Origin: Luidia sarsii
Lineage: Eukaryota > Echinodermata > Asteroidea > Paxillosida > Luidiidae
Assembly: GCA_949987565.1 (NCBI GenBank)
Contig: OX465111.1
Location: 19,285,846 to 19,349,845 of the forward strand
Direction of reading: 5' to 3'
DNA: 64,000 nt
Part shown: piece by piece, positions 10,801 to 21,967 of the stretch
Position numbering within the stretch: the stretch's first letter is position 1
Layout: every line of letters begins with the position of its first letter
Translations under genes and position numbers: made by a program
The notes under the pieces: model-generated
What the model saw: only the letters and a program-made list of their open reading frames with translations
What the model was told of the DNA's origin: nothing
Database searches by the model: none

Positions 10801-13800
10801 CGTAGACAATGAATTTAGACACAGCCAAAGACTTCCATAGATTCATGTGTAATTGGAAGCCGTAGACAATTAATTCAGACACAGCCAAAGGCTTCCATAG
10901 ATTCATGTGTAAATGTAAGGTGTAGACAATGAATTCAGAAACAGCTAAAGGCTTCCATAGACTCTTGTGTAAATGGAAGCCATAGACAATGAATTCAGAC
11001 ACAGCCAAAGGCTTCCATAGACTCATGTGTAAATGGAAGCCATAGACAGTGAATTTAGACACAGCCGAAGGCTTACATAAACTCATGTGTAAATGGAAGC
11101 TGTAGACAATGAATTCAGACACAGCCAAAGGCTTCCATAGACTCATGTGTAAATGGAAGCCATATACAATGAATTAAGACACAGCCAAAGGCTTCCATAG
11201 ACTCGTGTGTGAATGGAAGCCGTATACAATGAATTCAGGCTTCCAGATTGTCCTAGTTTCTTTGTTTCAATACGTGTATATTTATTGGATACCTTTCGCT
11301 GGTTTTTACAGCATTTGTTTTTGAAGTGCGCCTTTGATCACCTCTGTGGAAAGGGCGTACGATAAATTCCAAATTATTATAATTATTATCAACTCGCATC
11401 TCTCCGGCCTCTAACGACTTTGATTGCATTTGACGACTGCCAGGTCGCCGGCCAGCTGGACAAGAACATAGTGGGTACCAGCCGTGCCCGGCGCCCGCAC
11501 AACGCCTACCTGGTGTCCTTTGGCCAGGACGAGATCCCCCAGGCGGCCCATCCGGCCGCCTTGCTGGCCGTGGCCAAGGGCAAGGAGAGGGACAGCGCCA
11601 TCGCAGCGCTCAGCGACGAGCTGGTCGCGGTAAGTCGCAGCGGGGCGTCGCGTTGCATGCATTGTCTCCCTGTTGCTCTCTGCAAATTGTCCCGTACAAT
11701 AATTTAATACAGGGATGTAAGACTTCTGGAAATTGCCGGATTTCCAGAAATGGCCCAAAAATTATGTTCCAAAAATTATGTTCCAAAAATTATGTTCCAA
11801 AAATTATGTTCCAAAAATTATGTTCCAAAAATTATGTTCCAAAAATTATGTTCCAAAAATTTTGTTCCAAAAATTATGTTCCAAAAATTATGTTCCAAAA
11901 ATTATGTTCAAAAAATTATGTTCAAAAAATTATGTTCAAAAAATTATGTTCCAAAAATTGTTCCAAAAATTATGTTCCAAAAATTATGTCAAACAGGTAT
12001 CTCAAACTGCTAATTTTTATCTGTTAAATCCCTAAAAAACTGAAGGGCGCCTGCACCCCTGCTGTGAATCTCTGTCACGTAAGCGCTCACTCGCAGTGGC
12101 ATCTCTCGGTCGCGTAAGCACTCACTCGCAGTCGCACAATTTATTGGCCTTCAGTTGTTTTCTGGAAATGACTTAGTCGGTCACTTACATCTCCTCTACC
12201 ACTGTGCAGCACCAAATGTTGACTTGAGCTGTTATCTCACGCGCGCTGTCTCATCGTTGTTCCCTTCTTCTTCTTTTTTCCCCCGCCTCGTTTCCTCGTC
12301 AGCTCTTTGCCAAGCGGCCGGTCTGGTCGCGCAGCGCCCTCAAGCACAACTGCAGCCTGACCAAGCGGCAGCTGACGGTGCTCCTGCCCTCGGTCAGCTA
12401 CTACTTCACCACGGGGCCCTGGCGCTCCACCTGGGTGCGGCTAGGCTACGACCCCATGGCCGACTCCGCCAGTCTCCACTACCAGATGCTGGACTTCAGG
12501 CTGCGCAAGTGTGAGTGGCTCTCTCCCCCCCCTCTCCCTTTCTCCTTTCTCACAGACAAAACTTCAAATCGTTCTTCATCTTTCATATGAGCAGCTAGAT
12601 TGCATTTGACGGGGCCTCCGACCACCTCGTGGTGGAAGGATTTGGATTTGTTGAAGTCCGGGTCTTCGGGATGTATGTGATGGCCTCTGTGAAGATGAGT
12701 CACTTTGGGGGTAAAATGATGATCAGGAATTTACACCACAAAACCTCCTCCTTTTATTTTCAAGAAATAATTTCAAATCATTGTCCCCTTTCTCTCTCTT
12801 CCTTCCCTCCTCTCTCTTCTCTCTCTTTTCTCCTCTCTCTCTCCCCTATCTCCTCTCTTCCCTTTCTCCCCTCGCTCCTCTCTCACCTCTCTCCTCTCTC
12901 ACCTCCCTCCTCTATCTCTCCTCTCTCCTCTCTTCCCTCTCTCCTCCCTCTTTCCTCTCTCTCCCCTTTCTCCCCTCTCCTTTCTCTCGCCTCTTCTCGC
13001 TCTCTCCTCTCCTTCTGCCTCTTTCACCTCTCTCCCCTCTCTCCTTTCTCTCCCTCTCTTGCTTCTCTCCCCTCACTCACCTCTTCTCTCTCTCTTTCTC
13101 TCCCCTCAGCGCTCTACATGGGCAAGCAGGGAAGGACCAGGGACAGAAGACGTCGGTCCCGCGGCATCGCCCGAGACCAGAACCTGCTGCACGCCTCCCA
13201 GAAGCCCGTCACCCCCAGGGTCTCCACCTTCGCCAGAGCGCCGTGGGGAAAGGGCCTCAACCAGGAGGTCAGGCAGCCCCAGGAGAAGGTGACAGTCCTC
13301 TTCAGCTTCCCCCGTCTTGAAGTGATCTCAGGCCCTTGGTCTGAAAGAGAGGGATGGGCTTCCTTCCCCCTGGGCTAGGTAGACTCCTCTCAAGGCTGAC
13401 AAATAGAACTTGGAGGGGTGACTAGTCTGAAGCAAGGCATGAGCCTCCATCCCTATTGTTGGTAGACTGCCAGCCAAGGCTGACAAATAGAACTGGGAGG
13501 GGGTGACTAGTCTGCAGCAAGGCACAAGCCTCCATCCCTATTGGTGGTAGACTGCCAGCCAAGGCTGACAAATAGAACTGGGAGGGGTGACTAGTCTGAA
13601 GCAAGGCATGAGCCTCCATCCCTATTGTTGGTAGACTGCCAGCCAAGGCTGACAAATAGAACTGGGAGGGGTGACTAGTCTGAAGCAAGGCATGAGCCTC
13701 CATCCCTATTGATGGTGGACTGCCAGCCAAGGCTGACAAATAGAACTGGGAGGGGTGACTAGTCTGAAGCAAGGCATGAGCCTCCATCCCTATTGGTGGT

Positions 13801-16800
13801 AGACTGCCAGCCAAGGCTGATAAATAGAACTGGGAGGGGTGACTAGTCTGAAGCGAGGCATGAGCCTCCATCCCTATTGGTGGTAGACTGCCAGCCAAGG
13901 CTGACAAATATAACTGGGAGGGGTGACTAGTCTGAAGCAAGGCATGAGCCTCCATCCCTATTGATGGTGGACTGCCAGCCAAGGCTGATAAATAGAACTG
14001 GGAGGGGTGACTAGTCTGAAGCAAGGCATGAGCCTCCATCCCTATTGGTGGTAGACTGCCAGCCAAGGCTGATAAATAGAACTGGGAGGGGTGACTAGTC
14101 TGAAGCAAGGCATGAGCCTCCATCCCTATTGGTGGTAGACTGCCAGCCAAGGCTGACAAATATAACTGGGAGGGGTGACTAGTCTGAAGCAAGGCATGAG
14201 CCTCCATCCCTATTGTTGGTAGACTGCCAGCCAAGGCTGACAAATAGAACTGGGAGGGGGTGACTAGTCTGAAGCAAGGCATGAGCCTCCATCCCTATTG
14301 GTGGTAGACTGTCAGCCAAGGCTGACAAATAGAACTGGGAGGGGGTGACTAGTCTGAAGCAAGGCATGAGCCCCCATCCCTATTGTTGGTAGACTGTCAG
14401 CCAAGGCTGACAAATAGAACTGGGAGGGGGTGACTAGTCTGAAGCAAGGCATGAGCCTCCATCCCTATTGTTGGTAGACTGCCAGCCAAGGCTGACAAAT
14501 AGAACTGGGAGGGGTGACTAGTCTGAAGCAAGGCATGAGCCTCCATCCCTATTGATGGTGGACTGCCATCCATGGCTGACAAATAGAACTGGGAGGGGTG
14601 ACTAGTCTGAAGCAAGGCATGAGCCTCCATCCCTATTGTTGGTAGACTGCCAGCCAAGGCTGACAAATAGAACTGGGAGGGGGTGACTAGTCTGCAGCAA
14701 GGCACAAGCCTCCATCCCTATTGGTGGTAGACTGCCAGCCAAGGCTGACAAATAGAACTGGGAGGGGTGACTAGTCTGAAGCAAGGCATGAGCCTCCATC
14801 CCTATTGTTGGTAGACTGCCAGCCAAGGCTGACAAATAGAACTGGGAGGGGTGACTAGTCTGAAGCAAGGCATGAGCCTCCATCCCTATTGATGGTGGAC
14901 TGCCAGCCAAGGCTGACAAATAGAACTGGGAGGGGTGACTAGTCTGAAGCAAGGCATGAGCCTCCATCCCTATTGGTGGTAGACTGCCAGCCAAGGCTGA
15001 TAAATAGAACTGGGAGGGGTGACTAGTCTGAAGCAAGGCATGAGCCTCCATCCCTATTGGTGGTAGACTGCCAGCCAAGGCTGACAAATATAACTGGGAG
15101 GGGGTGACAAGTCTGAAGCAAGGCACTAGCCTCCATCCCTATTGGTGGAAGACTGCCAGCCCAGGCTGACAAATAGAACTGGGAGGGGTGACTAGTCTGA
15201 AGCAAGGCATGAGCCTCCATCCCTATTGTTGGTAGACTGCCAGCCAAGGCTGACAAATAGAACTGGGAGGGGGTGACTAGTCTGAAGCAAGGCATGACCC
15301 TTCATCCCTATTGGTGGTAGACTGCCAGCCAAGGCTGACAAATAGAACTGGGAGGGGTGACTAGTCTGAAGCAAGGCATGAGCCTCCATCCCTATTGTTG
15401 GTAGACTGCCAGCCAAGGCTGACAAATAGAACTGGGAGGGGTGACTAGTCTGAAGCAAGGCATGACCCTTCATCCCTATTGGTGGTAGACTGCCAGCCAA
15501 GGCTGACAAATAGAACTGGGAGGGGTGACTAGTCTGAAGCAAGGCATGACCCTTCATCCCTATTGGTGGTAGACTGCCAGCCAAGGCTGACAAATAGAAC
15601 TGGGAGGGGTGACTAGTCTGAAACAAGGCATACTGAACAACCAGTTGGCCCCTGATCATTGCCAGACAGTTGATCAATATCCTGCTTCTCCTTTGAATAC
15701 TTCCTTAGGTGTCAGAACAGCTTCTTCCCTCGTTCAGCCTCTCTCTGGAATTCCTTTCCTGTTTCATGTTTTCCCCCTGCCTACGATCTTGCCCTTTAAA
15801 AAAAAAAGCCTTTCTGAGTCCCTCTCGATCTCTTTTCCTTAGCCCTAACTTAACCTTGAGTTGCTTTATTTCCTTGTTTGGGGCAAATTTGCATTACTTT
15901 AAAAAAAAAAATCCAAAATTTTTGTCCTGTGCCAAGGGTGCCTACTACATCTTTCGAGAGGGTCTGGTGCCGGCCACCAACCAGATGTTCTACCAGCTGT
16001 GTGACCTCGACCACGAGGACATCCAGGCCTTCATCCGGGCCAAGAGCCAGGAGGCGGGACCGGACCGGCCCGTCCACTACTTCAAGCAGGAGGTGCTGGA
16101 CGAGCTCAGGTCCCGCCTGCACGCCGTGCTGCGGGGCACGCTGGAGGCGGAGGAGCGGAAAGGTGGGCGAGGAGGGATGGATGGATGCCTCTTGGCGAGG
16201 TTTTTTTGGATGGATACCTCTTGGCGAGGTTTTTTGGTAGTCAGAACGTTCGGGGGGGTTTAGGATTAGGGGCAAGTGTTTAGGGTCCACTGCCGTTGTC
16301 ACCATCATCATTGTCACCATTGCTGTTATTGTCATCGCTGTTATTGTCATCAATGTTATTGTCATCCTTGTCATTTTCATCATCATTGTCACCATTGCTG
16401 TTATTGTCGTCGCCGTTATTGTCATCGTCATTGTTATTGTCATCCTTGTCATCAATGTTATTGTCATCCTTGTCATTGTCAACATCTTTGTTATTGTCAT
16501 CCTTGTCATCCTTGTTATTGTCATTGTCATCGTCATTGTTGTCATTGTCATCAGGTCAGGATTTTACCCTTTTTTTTTTCCTTTTTTTTTCTACAATTGT
16601 TTTTAACCTAAAGCTGCGGCCAGTAGGGTCGATGACAAAGAACAACCCGGAATGTCCGAGCCTGGAGCGGGAGATACCGGGACGGACGAGGCCGCGATGA
16701 ATAAGGCCGACTCGGACGAGGAGGACGATGAAGCTATGGAGAGAGACGAGGAGGAGGAGGCAGAGGAGGCAGAAGAAGAGGAAGAGGAGGAGGAAGAGTT

Positions 16801-16921
16801 AGGCGAGGGAGCCGAGGTCGACAACCTCATCGACAACCTCGTCGAAGACGACGATGAGGAAGAAGACAACGACAACGAGATGGGCACGACGCAGCTACTG
16901 GAGTTCCTCTCTGGAACTTGA
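7823..16921 (+). CDS. GTF3C5: General transcription factor 3C subunit 5 (TFIIIC63-like), complete, 8 exons
   Basis: Exons: 7823-7969, 9022-9313, 10499-10722, 11444-11629, 12303-12510, 13110-13288, 15937-16162 and 16614-16921. All have GT/AG borders and phases that keep one frame, giving about 589 residues (human is about 519). The product matches GTF3C5 along its length: L-G-G-E-E near residue 42, F-R-P-D-D-P-F, S-L-L-L-R, G-M-C-D-F-Q-Y-L at the exon 2/3 join, R-A-R-R-P-H-N-A, G-P-W-R-S-T-W-V-R-L-G-Y-D-P, Y-I-F-R-E-G, M-F-Y-Q-L-C-D-L, and a strongly acidic tail. In other animals this protein is a DNA-binding subunit of TFIIIC, which recruits RNA polymerase III to tRNA-type promoters. Relative to the human protein there is an extra Glu/Asp-rich run in exon 2 (about residues 96-112). 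Introns 3, 4, 5, 6 and 7 each hold a different tandem repeat. Confidence 0.95.
8290..8488. mobile_element. MITE with terminal inverted repeats of about 38-44 bp
   Basis: The left arm 8290-8333 and right arm 8451-8488 are near-perfect reverse complements starting CGCAGTGGCTGTTGTTA. One 5-6 base indel separates them. The 117-bp core has no frame. It lies in GTF3C5 intron 1. I found no clear target duplication. Confidence 0.75.
8648..8754. mobile_element. Head-to-head inverted pair of GAAACGTC tails
   Basis: A minus copy and a plus copy of the tail family meet at about 8698-8706, making a nearly perfect 107-bp palindrome. Similar inverted dimers occur at about 30612-30701 and 31097-31190. Confidence 0.8.
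9845..10095. mobile_element. Two SINE-like heads in inverted orientation
   Basis: A minus copy (about 9845-9985) and a plus copy (about 9995-10095) of the tRNA-derived repeat are joined head to head. The plus copy has an A-box (TAGCTCAGATGGGAAGAG) and a B-box (GTTCAAGTCCC). The putative acceptor arms pair for only about 5 bp, so this is not a functional tRNA. It lies in GTF3C5 intron 2. Confidence 0.7.
10197..10441 (+). mobile_element. GAAACGTCAGGCC retroelement tail, long copy
   Basis: A pyrimidine-rich body of about 190 bp is followed by CTTTGAGAAAGG, TCCTGCTAGGATC and GAAACGTCAGGCC. Near-identical bodies occur at 37484-37677 (+), 43000-43260 (+) and 32795-33040 (-). It sits 58 bp upstream of GTF3C5 exon 3. 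Confidence 0.8.
10771..11240. repeat. 60-bp minisatellite, about 7.8 copies
   Basis: Units of 60 bp start GCTTCCATAGACT and contain ACACAGCCAAAGG. The period is a multiple of three, which explains a spurious antisense open frame. It is in GTF3C5 intron 3. Confidence 0.95.
11752..11990. repeat. 14-bp minisatellite, about 17 copies
   Basis: The unit is AAAAATTATGTTCC with a few single-base variants (TTTTG, TTCAAA) near the right end. It is in GTF3C5 intron 4. Confidence 0.95.
12780..13105. repeat. Polypyrimidine CT-rich tract
   Basis: About 325 bp of TCTCTC/CCTCT with few purines runs into the acceptor of GTF3C5 exon 6. It may act as an extended polypyrimidine tract. Confidence 0.9.
13379..15629. 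repeat. 84-bp minisatellite, about 27 copies, with higher-order order
   Basis: The 84-bp unit begins GACTGCCAGCCAAGGC; some copies are 85 bp from an extra G in the GGGGG run. It fills most of the 2.65 kb GTF3C5 intron 6. The rare variant CTGCAGCAAGGCACAAG occurs at about 13512 and 14692, and the next four to five units after each share the same series of variants. That indicates duplication of a block of about 14 units. Confidence 0.95.
16290..16555. repeat. Imperfect TTGTCATCA/GTTATTGTC repeat
   Basis: Trinucleotide-based units of TTGTCATC, GTTATTGTC and TCATCGTC alternate in GTF3C5 intron 7. Confidence 0.85.
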
Positions 16922-18219
16922 TGGGAGAGGAGGAATAGAAGGAGGAGAAGGAGGAAGGGGGAGAGGGGGAGAGGAGGAAGGAGGAGAGGGGGAGAGGAGG
17001 AAGGAGGAGAGGGAGGACGAGTGGAAGGAGAGGCCGGAGGAGAAGGAAAAGGACTAAGACCCCAAATAGACAGATGAACATTATTTGGACAACAATCATC
17101 TTCAGAGGAGGAGGAGAATGGAAGAAGAGAAGGAAGAGGATTATGGGGAGGAATAGCAGTCCACCATATGGGCATTACACAACTTATTTTCCTTTTCTCT
17201 TGAAATTGTTGGAGGTTATGACAGAGGAGATAGAAGAATAGGACAAGGAAGGCAGAGAAGGAGTAGAAAGAGGACAAAGAGGAGCGATAAGGAAGTGAGA
17301 GAAGGACCCACATGGACAAGGGATGATACTCTTGATGGCAACCTCATCTGGGGTTTGATCGAGGATGAGAGAGGAGGAAGGGACCCAAGTGATCAGATAA
17401 CGATGACTCGGATCGGATGACAGTCTCCAGACTGAAGCAGAGGCAGACGGTCGCCATGGTCAACAGAGAAATACCTCAAGGTACATTAAGATTTCCGTTG
17501 GGTTTTTTTTCTGCCTCTGGTGAAGGTCCTTCTAGCATCCAAACATCAGGCCCTCTTAACATTGAGGTCTTTATATACGCCATAAAATCATCCCGGATGT
17601 CGGTTTTTGTACTTGTCATTCTGGCTTTTAGAAAGGTCCCACTTCAATACATCAGGCATTCTTAATTTATAAATGTGCATTGTTATCAATAGCATCACAG
17701 TGACAATGTGGAACACAAAATTAGACATTTTTTAAATGTTTAAAAAAAAGTTTCATTTATTATTTTCTTCTTTTTAATTTAAGCTACAATATGTATAAAC
17801 AAACACAAATCAAGATATCTGATGCCTTGATTTTGTGTTCAAATACTTATTCTCCCTAATTGAATAAGTGCATTGAAAATTATATACATATAATTTTGCA
17901 TTGACGTCAGACAGGATTTATATTAAAATGTGGGGAAAAAATACAAATTAGCAGTGCTCAATTCTCAAAGTTTCTAAACTTGTGTTCCTTATAAAGGAGT
18001 TAAATATTCAGGAAAATTAGATAAATGGTTGGTTTCACCAAAGGGTACAATTGAAGTCAACTTCGTTTTGTTACAGCTCAAAGTCACTTTCATAATCAAA
18101 CTCTTTCCTTTTCCCAAAGGTTCACATATTTTTTGAAGACGTTTTTTAATTGCTATAAAAAAAAATTACACAAATATTTCAGTCGCGTGAAATTACTGAA
18201 ACTTCTGTTTCATTCAGAC
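16922..18219. other. GTF3C5 3' UTR and spacer to the sialidase cluster
   Basis: The first 230 bp after the stop is GGAGGA/GAGGGGGAG-rich and probably 3' UTR. Two badly decayed GAAACGTC tails lie at about 17508-17560 and 17620-17665. The remainder to 18219 is AT-rich with nothing I can name. Confidence 0.5.
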
Positions 18220-18221
18220 AA

Positions 18222-18350
18222 TTTGAAGAAAATTGGCGTAGGAAAACTTTGACTGGACCGGGACTTGAAACCGAGACCTCTGGTTTAATGTAGCAGCGTT
18301 CTTACCACCTGAGCTATCCAGATCTAAGGCCTTCCCAAATAGTCAACTAC
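18222..18350 (-). mobile_element. tRNA-derived SINE-like head
   Basis: The minus strand reads the A-box G-A-T-A-G-C-T-C-A-G-G-T-G-G and a degenerate B-box, then the AAAGTTTTCCTACGCCAA tail. A second partial plus head follows at about 18370-18425. Confidence 0.6.
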
Positions 18351-18424
18351 TGTATCTATACTCCAGACAGGCTAGATGGCTCAGGTGATAAGAGTGCTGG
18401 CATGTTAAGCCTAGGTGGTAAGGT

Positions 18425-18962
18425 CGATGTCACCAAACTCATTGTAACTTACGATTCATGGCAAGACAATGAGCGACGCATAGAAACAAGATATAGGAAA
18501 GTTTGCGGTGACACCATGTATAAGGTCCCTCCTGATGATGGCCAGAGCATACTGGTCGAAATGTCGAGTTACCACTCAGGTTCTTTTCAGAACCACACCT
18601 CTTCCTTTAAGAGACCTTATACATGGTGTCACCGCAAACCCTCCTATATTAATTCACCCACCATACAAAGCCTTGTCTTATTTATTTAGAAACAAGACAG
18701 CCCATCACAAATTATAATGGGTTATCCATCGTAAGCCGAGTTATGATGCATCGTAAGGCTTTGTGAAATTCAGCCCTGGTATATTAAGTCAATGAGGTAT
18801 GAGTTTTGCAGTCGATTTCACCAAACTCATCGTAATTTACGATCCATTGCAAGACAATGAGCGATGCACAGAAACCACACAGCCTATCACAACTTACGAT
18901 GGGTTATCCATCGTAAATTGAGTTACGATGTATCGTAAGGCTTTGTGAAATTCAGCCCTGGT
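18425..18962. mobile_element. Two copies of a small CGTAA(C/T)TTACGAT element, the first interrupted
   Basis: The element (about 130-140 bp) contains ACTCATCGTAA, GGGTTATCCATCGTAA and ends CTTTGTGAAATTCAGCCC. Copy 1 (about 18425-18780) is split by a PLE-type insertion; copy 2 is 18808-18962. Other copies are at 29906-30272 (also split) and 62393-62527. Confidence 0.75.
18492..18686 (+). mobile_element. PLE-type insertion with hammerhead-like motif and 11-bp target duplication
   Basis: The direct repeat TAGAAACAAGA (18481-18491 and 18687-18697) bounds a 195-bp insert that splits a CGTAACTTACGAT element. The insert has arms of about 26 bp in inverted orientation (TTTGCGGTGACACCATG near the left, the complement near 18635). 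Between them are CTGATGA at 18532-18538, a 6-bp stem GGCCAG/CTGGTC, and GAAATGTC at 18558-18565. It also has the hairpin GGTTCTTTTCAGAACC. Confidence 0.75.
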
Positions 18963-19112
18963 ATGCTAGGCCAAGTTAAGAGTGCTGGTACGCTAAGCCA
19001 AGGTGTTAAGAGTGCCGGCACATCAATTAATTATTCAGATGATGAATTTTTTTGTTTTAACTCGCCTGGACCTAACCCTAAGCCCAACTCAGACCCGAAC
19101 AACTTTTGGAGT

Positions 19113-21925
19113 TCACTCGTCGTATAAGCTGATGCGAACGAACTCAACGGACTCTGTGGACGACGCGTTGCCCTTCTCGTAGATTATGAAGACGTAGGGA
19201 GAGGGTCCCGGATGTGCCGTCATTGAGCTGTACCCGCTTGCCTTGTCCCAGATCTGCAAGGCTCCGGCCCAGCTAGTCCCATTGTCGTAGCTCCATTGTA
19301 GCGTCATGTCGATTCCTGAAATGAAAAGAAAAGTTTGGTGGTTTTTTTTCTTCAGCAGTCTGCAGACAATGGGCAAATTGTGGAGTTTCCCGGTTCTCTT
19401 CAGAGTCACACTCCTCGAGAAACAGGGATCAAACGCTTGTTTCTAGATGCCAGTGACATTATAATGGGTAAGGCAAACATGATCGAAGCCTAAAGCCGTG
19501 TTTCCACTGGACTAAAATTTAACCAAGATGATGGTAAAATTTCCAATGGTCAAATTGGACCGTCGTTCCCATTTGGACTTTTAACCGAGACAATGGTTTA
19601 AGTAACCGAGCTGGCCGAAATCATAATGTGCACAGTGCGTGTACGGCGAGTCGCGTTTTACCGAGTGGTGTGTTTCCACTGGACTAATCGGCTCGGTTAA
19701 ACTTACCTGGTCACTTTGACTGGGCAGAGGTTGGCCGGTAAAAGTAACAATTCAGCTCAATTAAAGTAACCGAGAGGAAATTTAACTGGGCCGTTTCTAC
19801 CGGACTTAAATTGGGAAAAGTAACCATCGTCTCGGTTACTTTGACCAAAATAAGTCCAGTGGAAACGCGGCTTAAGCCGGAGCCTAAATAATAATTTCGT
19901 AAATGGCCATCGATAGATCCATAGACAGATTGTCGGCCGTGCTTTTGGGAGACAATTTGACGCTCAGTTAAGAAGCTCTGCAAAAGCCGTGTCTGCACTG
20001 GACTTATTTTTTACCGAGCCTGTGGGTAACATTCCAATGGGTAAAGCTTCCCGGCGTCCGCACTTGGACTATCGACTCGGGTAAACTAACCGAATCGATC
20101 GGTAAAACTAACCGACTCATGTACATGTGCATGTACTGTATGTACACAAACACGTTGTTACCCTGCGCCCACACGAGTCTTGCATACAGTCACGTAACGT
20201 GCGGGGCGCCGGATGTGGTTTTTTTACCGAGTCGTTTACCGAGACGTCGTGTCTGGATTGGACTTATCAACTCGGTTAAACTTACCTGGTCAATTTAACC
20301 GGGCAGAAGTTGGTCGGTTAAACTACCCACTGGAGTCGGGTAAGTTACCGGGGAGGAAAACTTCCTGGGCTGTCCGCACTGGACTTAAAATGGTCAAGTT
20401 ACCTATTTGCTCGGTTAGTTTTTACCCAAATTAAGTCCAGTGCGGACAGGGCTAAAGACTGCTCCGTCTTATCGCCCAGCCAATCGCCCGAGGCCCTGGA
20501 CTCTTACTCATGAGACGGCTCTTTGGGTTGGAGAAGAAGACGACGTCCCTATGGAACAGGAGTCCGGCGGCGCAGGCCGGCTCGATAAGAGCCTCGTCCA
20601 GTGTCACGTTCTTGAGGGGCAGCGTCTCGCCTCCGTCGTAGCTGTGGGCGACGAAGCGGCAGGAGCACTTGTAGCGGTACTGGTTGCGTATGTTGATCAT
20701 TATAGAGCCGTCAGATAGCTCCACAGCCTGGTGAGGAAGAGTGAGTGTCGGAGAGATGAAGAGAGCAAGAGAGAGATGGTGGAGGGAGAGATGATGAGAA
20801 AGAGTCAGAGAGATGATGAGAGAGAGAGTTGGAGAGAGGGTCAGTGATAGAGTCAGAGATAGAGACAGAGAGCAAGAGAGAGTGAGGGTGGGAAGAGAGA
20901 GAGACACATGAAAAGGAGGGAATCAGAGAAATGAAGAGAGCAAGAGCGAGAGGGTGGGGGGAGAGAGAATGAGAGTCAGAGAGTCAGAGAGATGATGAGA
21001 GAGAGTTGGAGAGAGAGTCAGAGAAAGAGACAGAGAGCGAGAGAGAGTGAGGGTGGGAAGAGAGAGAGACAGATGAAAAGGAGGGAGTCAGAGAAATGAA
21101 GAGAGAGTGAGAGTCGATAATTAAGAGAGGGGAGGGAAGGTGAGAGTCGGAGAGATGAAGAGAGAGAGTCAGAGGGATGAAGAAAGGGAGAGAGAGTGAG
21201 GGTGGGAAGAGCATAAAGAGAGAGAAAGACAGACAGAGGGGAAGGAGGGAGTCAGATAAATGAAGAATTAAAAGAGGGGGGAGAGAGAGAGTGAGAGTCA
21301 GAGAGATGAAGGGAGGGAGAGGTAGAAAGCGAGGGTGGGAAGAGAGAGAAGGAGAAATGCAGAGAGACAAAAAGAGATTGCGAGTCTAGAATTAAGAGAG
21401 GGGGAGAGAGAGTGACAGTCAGAGAGACGAAGCGAGAGAGGGAGAGAGAGAGTCTGGTACTCAGAGAGCCAGAGAGAAAAGAAGAGAGGGAAAGACAGTC
21501 ACACGCTTTAATCAAGAGTACTGGAAAACAGGGAGTCAAAGAAAAGAAACAAAATTGACAGAGAGAGAAAGAGCCAGTGATAGAGCGAGGCAGAGAAACA
21601 TAAAGAAAGACAAAGAGAGACAGAGGGCAAAGGGTACTTGCTGCAACTACCTGGCACTCGTCCGGCACAAAGTCGCCCATCTTCTTCTTGCCTCCGTACG
21701 GTATTCCCTTGATGGAGCCACCCCAGCGCCATGTCTGGCCGTGGTCATCGCTCAGCAGGCAGTACACGCCGTCCTTCTCCTCATCACCATGACCACAGGA
21801 CAACAGCCGCCCCTTGTTGGGTGCAAGCTTTTTCTGGGGAGTGGGTGGAGACAGAGAGAGGGGGGAGAGAGGGGGAGAGAGGAGGGGAGAGAGAGGGGAA
21901 AGAGAATAGGGGAGAGAGAGGAGGG

Positions 21926-21967
<42 letters not shown>

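Noticed and set aside
12629..13378. 249-residue Ser/Pro/Leu-rich frame
   Set aside because: It runs through a polypyrimidine intron tract and out of frame into GTF3C5 exon 6.
13422..15677. Series of 90-286 residue minus-strand frames with 28-residue repeats
   Set aside because: These are the 84-bp minisatellite read in frame. They break wherever a unit has an extra G and lie in an intron of a well-supported plus-strand gene.
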